Assembly (NCBI GenBank): GCA_040882605.1
Contig: JBBEAY010000026.1
Span: forward strand, 1-5,943
Origin: JAOUEA01 sp040882605
GTDB taxonomy: Bacteria; Actinomycetota; UBA4738; HRBIN12
Length of the DNA stretch: 5,943 nucleotides
Reading direction: 5' to 3'
The position numbers were made by a program, and so were the translations under genes. The notes under the pieces are model-generated. The model searched no databases. It saw only the letters and a program-made list of their open reading frames with translations, and had not been told where the DNA came from. Positions 1-4,314 of this stretch are shown piece after piece (the stretch's first letter is position 1; each line of letters starts with the position of its first letter).

Positions 1-143
1 GGTCGCGGCGCGGTGCGCGGGATCGCGGTGCTTCCAATTGTCCGTGCCAGGTCAATGGTCGAGGCCAACGTCTCTGGCGCAAGGCACCACGCGGATCGTC
101 GACGCGACCCTCAGCCACACGAGGCTTCCATCGTGGTCGGCCG
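1..143. other. Unassigned left-edge stretch
   Basis: No gene can be supported here. The short open frames on both strands are rich in Arg, His and Pro and look like out-of-frame GC-rich translation. The stretch lies just downstream of the hsdR remnant stop codon. No hairpin followed by a T-tract was seen that would end that gene. It could hold the edge of a further gene that continues outside the window. Confidence 0.4.
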
Positions 144-959
144 TCACAGGCTCTCCAGTTGCCCCGTACGCGCGCGATCGAACACTCGCCGCAGGTAGTG
201 GTCCATGACGGCAGCCTGGAACGCGGGCTCGTCGAGGATCTTCTTGAAGATGTCCTCGTTGTCGTCCATCCGCCCGACGATGCTCTTGATGAAGACGTCG
301 TTGAAGACGAGTCGGAAGTTCTCGATCGGGTTCGCACGCGCCTGATCGAGGAGATGGTGGTCGCCCATCCAGGTCGCCTCGAGCTGGTCGAAGAAGAGCT
401 GATCGGCCGTCCCAAGCTGGAGGCCGAAGCGCTCGTTGAGCACCTCGATGATCTTCGACAGATGCTCCTTCTCCTCCTCCGCCTCCTTGCCCTTGCCGGA
501 ATAGATCGAGGTCAACTCCCCGATGCCGTGGTCTGGCGTGATTGGCTGCGTCTCGCTCGTCTTCTCGAGGCGCAGGTGGGTCAGCTCGACGTCCGATCCG
601 AGGTCGAGGCGACCTCCGCCGTCCGCCGGCAGGAGGGCGATCAGGGCTCGGCTTGCGAGGTAGAGCGCCTCGAGCGCGACATCGCCGAAGTCCACGACCT
701 GGGAGAGGAACGAGTAGGCGCGGACGTACTGGTCGAGTGCGTCGCGGACCTCCGTCTGCTCGTCGGGTGACTTCGCCTTGAACCGCTCGACGGGTGGGGC
801 CAGCTGGGCGTGAACCAGGCCGTGATCGCCCACCTTCCGCGTCCGATCCGCGATGAGCGCTGCGACCCCGCGCGCCTCCGCGTCGTCGACCTCGACGTGC
901 TCGCCAACTACACGACCTACGCGACCTGGAAGGTCGGTACCCGAGGCTCGTAGATGCAA
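144..959 (-). pseudogene. hsdR: C-terminal fragment of type I restriction endonuclease subunit R (HsdR)
   Basis: HsdR is the ATP-dependent translocase and nuclease subunit of type I restriction-modification complexes. This frame encodes only its C-terminal helical domain, the part that contacts the methyltransferase core. Features seen, counting from a TTG at 959, are VERFKAKSPDEQ (57-68), RAYSFLSQVVDF (80-91), LGSDVELTHLRLEKT (120-134), a Lys/Glu-rich stretch (155-168), ADQLFFDQLEA (185-195) and NPIENFRLVFND (210-221), followed by GRMDDNEDIFKKILDE (229-244). Family members are about 1000 residues long, so the PD-(D/E)XK nuclease and both helicase lobes are missing. The stop TGA (plus-strand 144-146) looks authentic. 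Upstream, an in-frame TGA (plus-strand 960-962) closes the frame. Third-position GC collapses beyond residue 19 (about position 905), so residues 1-18 are probably not HsdR. The only alternative start is GTG at 833. No hsdM or hsdS is visible. The fragment is probably non-functional. Confidence 0.8.
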
Positions 960-1114
960 TCACGTTGGCCCGCCTCGATGAACTTCGTCCGGATGCCAAC
1001 GACGCCGAGGTCGTGGACCTGCTGGCCACCTGGCTCGCCGAGGTGTCGGCCGAGGCCACGCTGCGTCTGGCTGACGGAGACGAGGATCTACCTCGAGCGG
1101 ATACGGCCCGCTGA
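905..1114 (+). CDS. Small ORF lacking a start codon, directly upstream of and overlapping the recombinase
   Basis: This open frame is not a recognised family. It reads as about 69 residues, beginning QLHDLRDLEGRYPRLVDAI and ending in an acidic, helical-looking tail (DLLATWLAEVSAEATLRLAD, then DEDLPRADTAR). Codons from about 995 to 1070 are almost all G/C-ending, as expected of a real gene. Upstream of about 902 the same frame loses this bias and becomes Arg/Pro-rich. The frame stays open back to a TGA at 854-856 but contains no ATG or GTG. TTG at 965 is the only possible start and has no ribosome binding site. Its TGA (1112-1114) shares one base with the recombinase ATG, a TGATG arrangement typical of translational coupling. 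I read it as the 3' part of a gene cut at the same joint that truncates hsdR. It may be a partner of the recombinase. Function unknown. Confidence 0.45.
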   Translation, partial: QLHDLRDLEGRYPRLVDAITLARLDELRPDANDAEVVDLLATWLAEVSAEATLRLADGDEDLPRADTAR

Positions 1115-2625
1115 TGGGCCTTGCCTTCGTGGCCCGACGGAGCGTTCATGCACTGGTGGCCCAGTACGTCGTCTACGTCCGCCGCTCGTACAAGGAGGCG
1201 ACCGCGGCCGACGTCAGCGACGAGCTGCAGGAAGCAGCCTGTCGGGCGCTCCTGCCACCGGGAGCCTCGGCCCGGGTCATCTCCGACTCGGGCGGCCATC
1301 AGTCGGGCTTCAGCGCGGCACGCGATGGCTACCAGGCCCTGCTCGCGGCGGTCGCCGCGGGCGAGGTGGCGGCGATCGTCGTCTACGACCTGTCGCGTCT
1401 GGCCCGCAACGCCCGGTTGATGCTCAACCTGCTCCACGAGCTCGAGCGCCGTCAGGTGTCGCTCCTGGTGGCCAACCTGCCCGGAGCCAAGTTCGATGGG
1501 GCCACCGGGCGCTATCTGTTCGGCCAGCTATGCCTGGCCGCCCAGCTCCAGCGCGACGTCGACTCCGAGCGGATGATCGGGATGCAGCGACGCCTCTTCG
1601 AGGACGGTCGGCACCGCGGCCACGACCCCCTCGGCTACCGCAGCCTGCGCGATGCCGCGGGCGGGCTCGTGCATCCGCGCGAGCTCAAGATCGTGCCCGA
1701 GGAGGCCGACGTCATCCACCGGGTGTGGAACGAGCTGGCCCGGCGATCGCTGATCGAGGTGGCCGAGCTCATGAACCGCGAAGGCGTCCCCCACCGCGGC
1801 CCGTGGACCCGCGACTCGGTCAAGGACATCTGGCGGCGGGGCCGCTTCTACTTGGGTTTCGTGGTCGAGAAGCGCGACCGCGACGAGCGGCCCGGACGGC
1901 ACGAACCGATCCTCACCGAGGCGGAGTACCGCCGGACCGTCGCCGCCGTCGCCGCTCGGAAACGGGTCGGCAACAAGCCACGACCGTTCCGCCACTACGT
2001 CCTGCGGGGCTTGCTCTACTGCGAGTGCGGCACCCGGATGCGCGGCGAGGCGCACCTCCAACGCGGCACCGAGCGCCGCTACTACCGCTGCCCCGCGCTC
2101 GGCTGTCGCGCCCGACGCTGTCCGGCCGACCTTGTCGAGGGCGACGTCATGACGCAGATCGCCGACGGAGTGCTGCCTGCCTCGGTGATCGATGCCGCGC
2201 GAACCGAGCTGCGCAAGCTCCTCGAGACACCCGAGGTCGCGGTCGCGGGACGTCAACGGGCGCGGCTCCTCAAGCGTCTTGAGCAGCTCCAAAAGCAGCA
2301 TGCCTGGGGCGACCTGACCGACGTGGAGTACCTGGCCCAGCGAGACGCGGCCCGCGCCGACCTGGCCGCGCTGCCGGACGGCGACCGGATCAGGACGTTC
2401 GATGCCTACCGGGCGCGGGTCCTGGCGCTCCCCGACGCGATCGAGGCGGCGTCGCCCGAACGTCGCGAGGAGCTATGCCGCATCGTGGTCCAGCGGGTGG
2501 TCGTCCAGAATCGCCAGCTTGCCGCCATTGATTGGACGCCCGCGGCCCGTCCGTTCTTCAGAAGTTGGTGGAGTGCCCCCAAGGGGCCTTGGGGACCCGC
2601 CCGCTGTCTGATGACGATCCCCTGA
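1114..2625 (+). CDS. Large serine recombinase (site-specific integrase/resolvase family)
   Basis: A DNA recombinase that cuts and rejoins strands through a covalent 5'-phosphoserine link, typical of integrases and transposases of mobile elements. The N-terminal catalytic domain (about 18-155) has YVRRS with nucleophile Ser25, SRLAR with Arg95 and Arg98, and an AQLQRDVDSERM helix (143-154). A recombinase domain follows (DPLGYR at 171-176, then about 190-280). Next come a zinc ribbon with Cys303, Cys305, Cys326 and Cys331 or Cys336, and a coiled coil (about 361-420). The C-terminal part is VVVQNRQ then DWTPAARPFF. At about 500 residues it is a normal size for the family. ATG 1114 is the first start and overlaps the upstream ORF stop. 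GTG 1156 is an alternative just before the catalytic domain. No good ribosome binding site is visible, which fits coupling. The last ~20 residues appear frameshifted: the homologous-looking end is in another frame and runs to TGA 2640-2642. Asp67 and Glu124 of gamma-delta resolvase correspond here to Ser94 and Gln146. Confidence 0.93.
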   Translation: MGLAFVARRSVHALVAQYVVYVRRSYKEATAADVSDELQEAACRALLPPGASARVISDSGGHQSGFSAARDGYQALLAAVAAGEVAAIVVYDLSRLARNARLMLNLLHELERRQVSLLVANLPGAKFDGATGRYLFGQLCLAAQLQRDVDSERMIGMQRRLFEDGRHRGHDPLGYRSLRDAAGGLVHPRELKIVPEEADVIHRVWNELARRSLIEVAELMNREGVPHRGPWTRDSVKDIWRRGRFYLGFVVEKRDRDERPGRHEPILTEAEYRRTVAAVAARKRVGNKPRPFRHYVLRGLLYCECGTRMRGEAHLQRGTERRYYRCPALGCRARRCPADLVEGDVMTQIADGVLPASVIDAARTELRKLLETPEVAVAGRQRARLLKRLEQLQKQHAWGDLTDVEYLAQRDAARADLAALPDGDRIRTFDAYRARVLALPDAIEAASPERREELCRIVVQRVVVQNRQLAAIDWTPAARPFFRSWWSAPKGPWGPARCLMTIP

Positions 2626-2638
2626 CGTGGTACGTCGC

Positions 2639-2755
2639 GTGAAGGCGGCGATCGCGCGCCCGACAGGTGTTGGGCGCGCGATTACAACCTACACCTGCAC
2701 GATCCCGATCGAGGGCCGCGACGAGTGGATGGCTGCGGCGCGGCGGCTGGCGTGA
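2639..2755 (+). CDS. Very short ORF between recombinase and HTH gene
   Basis: A 38-codon frame starting at GTG 2639, or 42 codons from GTG 2627, ending at TGA 2753-2755. No family is recognised. The visible peptide contains ITTYTCTIPIEGRDEWMAAA. About 84% of its codons end in G or C. Its start overlaps, as GTGA, the TGA at 2640-2642 that would end the unshifted recombinase. Its stop overlaps, again as GTGA, a GTG that can start the HTH gene. These two overlaps are the main reason to list it. Against it are its size, the lack of an evident ribosome binding site and a strong hairpin at 2651-2682 inside it, which could instead mean non-coding regulatory DNA. Confidence 0.35.
   Translation: MKAAIARPTGVGRAITTYTCTIPIEGRDEWMAAARRLA
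2651..2682. repeat. Strong inverted repeat just downstream of the recombinase
   Basis: Perfect 11-bp arms, ATCGCGCGCCC (2651-2661) and GGGCGCGCGAT (2672-2682). Three more pairs (GAC 2662-2664 with GTT 2669-2671, one of them G-U) leave an AGGT loop in RNA. Neither side is followed by a T-tract, so it is not a classical intrinsic terminator. It could attenuate transcription, separate recombinase expression from HTH expression, bind the HTH protein, or be an accidental GC palindrome within a short coding frame. Confidence 0.55.
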
Positions 2756-3000
2756 AAGACGGGCACCTGCGCGGCGCCCTCTCCACGCGGGCGACGCAGC
2801 GCCAGTGGGATGTCCTCGCAGCCTACGTTGCCGCGGGAGGCTCTGTAGCGGACGCGGCTCGGCTCCTAGGCATTCAGCGGAGCACCGTCAAGAGGCATCT
2901 CGCCGACCTACGCGCGCGGTCCGGTTTCACTACGGAGCAGCTCATCTACGTCGGACGAGCCCGAGGAGAGCTCGTCGTGCCGAGCCTGGAGTCCCTCTAG
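2725..3000 (+). CDS. Small LuxR/sigma-region-4-like helix-turn-helix DNA-binding protein
   Basis: A predicted single-domain DNA-binding protein of 91 residues from GTG 2725, or 82 from GTG 2752. The core resembles the GerE/LuxR type helix-turn-helix: TQRQWDVLAAYVAAGG (24-39), then SVADAARLLGI (40-50), then the recognition helix QRSTVKRHLADLRARSG (51-67), with a short tail (TTEQLIYVGRAR, then ELVVPSLESL). There is no receiver or ligand domain. GTG 2725 has GAGGG (2711-2715) about nine bases upstream. GTG 2752 instead overlaps the preceding short ORF as GTGA and removes a Gly/Ala-rich leader, so the start is uncertain. It lies on the same strand as the recombinase, close behind it. That position suggests a regulator of the cassette or an accessory factor for recombination, but nothing in the sequence proves this. 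Confidence 0.75.
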   Translation: MDGCGAAAGVKDGHLRGALSTRATQRQWDVLAAYVAAGGSVADAARLLGIQRSTVKRHLADLRARSGFTTEQLIYVGRARGELVVPSLESL

Positions 3001-3049
3001 GCTCCCTTCCCGCCTGCGACTGACAGCCTCCATCGAACTTGGCGCCCCC
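3001..3049. other. Short intergenic spacer at the right end of the recombinase cassette
   Basis: This lies between the HTH gene stop (TAG 2998-3000) and the MFS promoter. It is the only place for a right-hand cassette boundary if the MFS gene is host chromosome. No HsdR-like sequence, tRNA end or convincing direct repeat of the joint near 905 was seen. TGACA (3021-3025) resembles a -35 core but lies about 24 bases before the -10 box, too far for a standard promoter. Confidence 0.4.
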
Positions 3050-3055
3050 TAGTCT
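3050..3055 (+). promoter_or_regulatory. Putative -10 box of a leaderless MFS transcript
   Basis: TAGTCT matches the TANNNT -10 pattern. Its last T is seven bases before the ATG at 3062, where transcription would be expected to begin. No Shine-Dalgarno sequence at useful spacing precedes the ATG. Together these suggest a leaderless mRNA, a mode common in several high-GC phyla. No matching -35 box was found. Confidence 0.4.
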
Positions 3056-3061
3056 TGCGGG

Positions 3062-4300
3062 ATGCACCACGGCGCCACGTCCGAGCACCCGGGGATTCTC
3101 CCATCGGCCGCGCGAATCATCACCTTCTCGTCCATCGCGGGAGCGATGACCGTCTTCGGCCAGACAGCCGGCATCTCGGTCTTCATCGATTCGCTCATCG
3201 CCGATCTCTCCGTTTCGCGCGCGGAGATCTCGACGGTCTACTCGGCCAGTTCGCTGGTCGCGGCCTTCGCCATGCCCTGGATCGGACGCCGGATCGACCA
3301 GCACGGAAGCCGTCGAACGACGCTGGTCGTCAGCGTGCTCTTCGGGGCCGCGATCATGGCCATGTCGCAGGTCGGGGCGGTCATCGGGCTGGCCCTTGGC
3401 TTCTTCGCGCTGCGCCTGCTCGGTCAGGGAGCGTTGAGCCTGATCTCCAAAGTCGTCGTCGCTCTCCGCTTCCGGGTGACGTTGGGCCGTGCGGTGGCGA
3501 TCTCCGGCGCGTTGACGGCACTCGGCTTGTCGCTGCTGCCGATCGTCCTGAGCGCTGGTATCGAGCGACTCGGCTGGCGAGAGACCTGGGTCGTCGGCAG
3601 TGCCGCGGTGTGGTTGGTGGTGATCCCATTGACCCTCTGGGCCCTGCCACCGGGAGCCGACCGTGCGATGGCGTCCGTTCGACGCGCCGCCGACGCGCCG
3701 GTCGACGACTGGACACGGGCCCATGCGGTGCGCACCGGGATGTTCTGGGCGATCACCCTCACGGTGGCGGCCAATTCCCTGGTCATCACGGGCCTCTCGT
3801 TCCACCAGATCTCGCTTCTTGGCGAGGCCGGCCTGTCGGCGACGCGGGCGGCCGCGAATTTCCTACCCCAGACCGCGGCATCGGTGACGGCTCTGACGCT
3901 GGTGGGTGTACTCGCGCACCGCATCCCCGGACGAGCGATGCTGGGCCTGTCGATGGCCCTGCTCATCCTGGCGACGCTGACGATCCAGGTCCTCGAGGAC
4001 AGCTGGATCACGATCGTCTACGGCCTCTTGCTGGGGGCGGCCGGCGGCACCGGATTCGCGGCCGAAGGCGTCCTGTATCCGCGCTACTTCGGAGTCCGGG
4101 CGATCGCGTCGATCCGCGGAACGGCGTTCACCGTGAGCGTCGCCGCGGCGGCCGTCGGGCCGATCCTCGTCGGGGTGGCCTACCAGGCGACGGGCGGATA
4201 CGCGGTGGCGGCCGGGATCCTGACGGCCATTCCTGTCGCCGTTGGCATCCTGCTCGTCCTGGTGACAGTACCGAGAGCGCCCGAGGCGCAGCAGGTCTGA
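3062..4300 (+). CDS. Major facilitator superfamily (MFS) transporter
   Basis: A polytopic inner-membrane secondary transporter of 412 residues, the usual MFS length, with about 12 hydrophobic segments in two halves. The first half (about 18-194) includes FGQTAGISVFIDSL (32-45) after the first segment. The loop between segments 2 and 3 carries an MFS motif A (GRRIDQHGSRRT, 75-86, with Gly75, Asp79, Gly82, Arg84 and Arg85). RLLGQGALSLISK (118-130) follows in segment 4. A hydrophilic linker (about 195-225) separates the halves, and the second starts near FWAITLTVAANSLVITG (228-244). YFGVRAIASIRG (342-353) is typical of the second half. The GQTxGISVF start recalls oxalate/formate-antiporter-like or monocarboxylate-type MFS proteins, but the substrate cannot be read from sequence. 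The gene seems to be transcribed alone and converges with RNase J, six bases separating the two stops. Confidence 0.92.
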   Translation: MHHGATSEHPGILPSAARIITFSSIAGAMTVFGQTAGISVFIDSLIADLSVSRAEISTVYSASSLVAAFAMPWIGRRIDQHGSRRTTLVVSVLFGAAIMAMSQVGAVIGLALGFFALRLLGQGALSLISKVVVALRFRVTLGRAVAISGALTALGLSLLPIVLSAGIERLGWRETWVVGSAAVWLVVIPLTLWALPPGADRAMASVRRAADAPVDDWTRAHAVRTGMFWAITLTVAANSLVITGLSFHQISLLGEAGLSATRAAANFLPQTAASVTALTLVGVLAHRIPGRAMLGLSMALLILATLTIQVLEDSWITIVYGLLLGAAGGTGFAAEGVLYPRYFGVRAIASIRGTAFTVSVAAAAVGPILVGVAYQATGGYAVAAGILTAIPVAVGILLVLVTVPRAPEAQQV

Positions 4301-4314
4301 CCCGGATCAGACCT
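4293..4314. terminator. Bidirectional hairpin across the convergent gene ends
   Basis: Perfect 8-bp arms AGGTCTGA (4293-4300) and TCAGACCT (4307-4314) flank a six-base loop (CCCGGA). The left arm ends with the MFS stop codon TGA. The right arm starts with TCA, the complement of the RNase J stop codon, so each transcript would fold the same hairpin at its end. No T-tract follows on either strand, so it may act as a 3' end stabiliser or a weak terminator rather than a canonical one. Confidence 0.5.

Noticed and set aside
771..953. Plus-strand frame reading VVDLDVLANYTTYATWKVG
   Set aside because: It is codon-aligned antisense to the HsdR frame, which explains its openness. It ends at TAG 951-953 without linking to any gene.
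953..1000. Minus-strand peptide IRTKFIEAGQRD resembling the start of some HsdR proteins
   Set aside because: The similarity is short, has no continuation, and is interrupted by stops downstream. The plus strand here is the better coding frame.
52..1437. 461-residue minus-strand open frame spanning the left third
   Set aside because: It is Arg/Gly/Pro-rich and out of phase with the HsdR frame and the recombinase, both of which show recognisable motifs. It is a GC-rich shadow frame.
954..2282. 442-residue plus-strand open frame starting ATG 954
   Set aside because: It is Arg/Pro-rich low-complexity translation overlapping the recombinase in another frame, with no family motif.
1528..2301. 257-residue minus-strand frame opposite the recombinase
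   Set aside because: It is an antisense shadow. The plus strand carries the catalytic serine, zinc ribbon and coiled coil.
913..2914. Direct repeat CGACCTACGCG at 913-923 and 2904-2914, tested as attL/attR core
   Set aside because: Several 11-base matches are expected by chance in a GC-rich window of this size, and the right copy lies inside the HTH coding region. No extended homology flanks it.
3020..3055. CTGACA as a -35 box for the MFS promoter
   Set aside because: The spacing to TAGTCT is about 24 bases, well outside the usual 16-19.
2942..3805. 287-residue minus-strand frame across the HTH end and MFS start
   Set aside because: Its composition is dominated by Arg, Asp, Gly and His, and it runs opposite a clear MFS protein, so it is a shadow.
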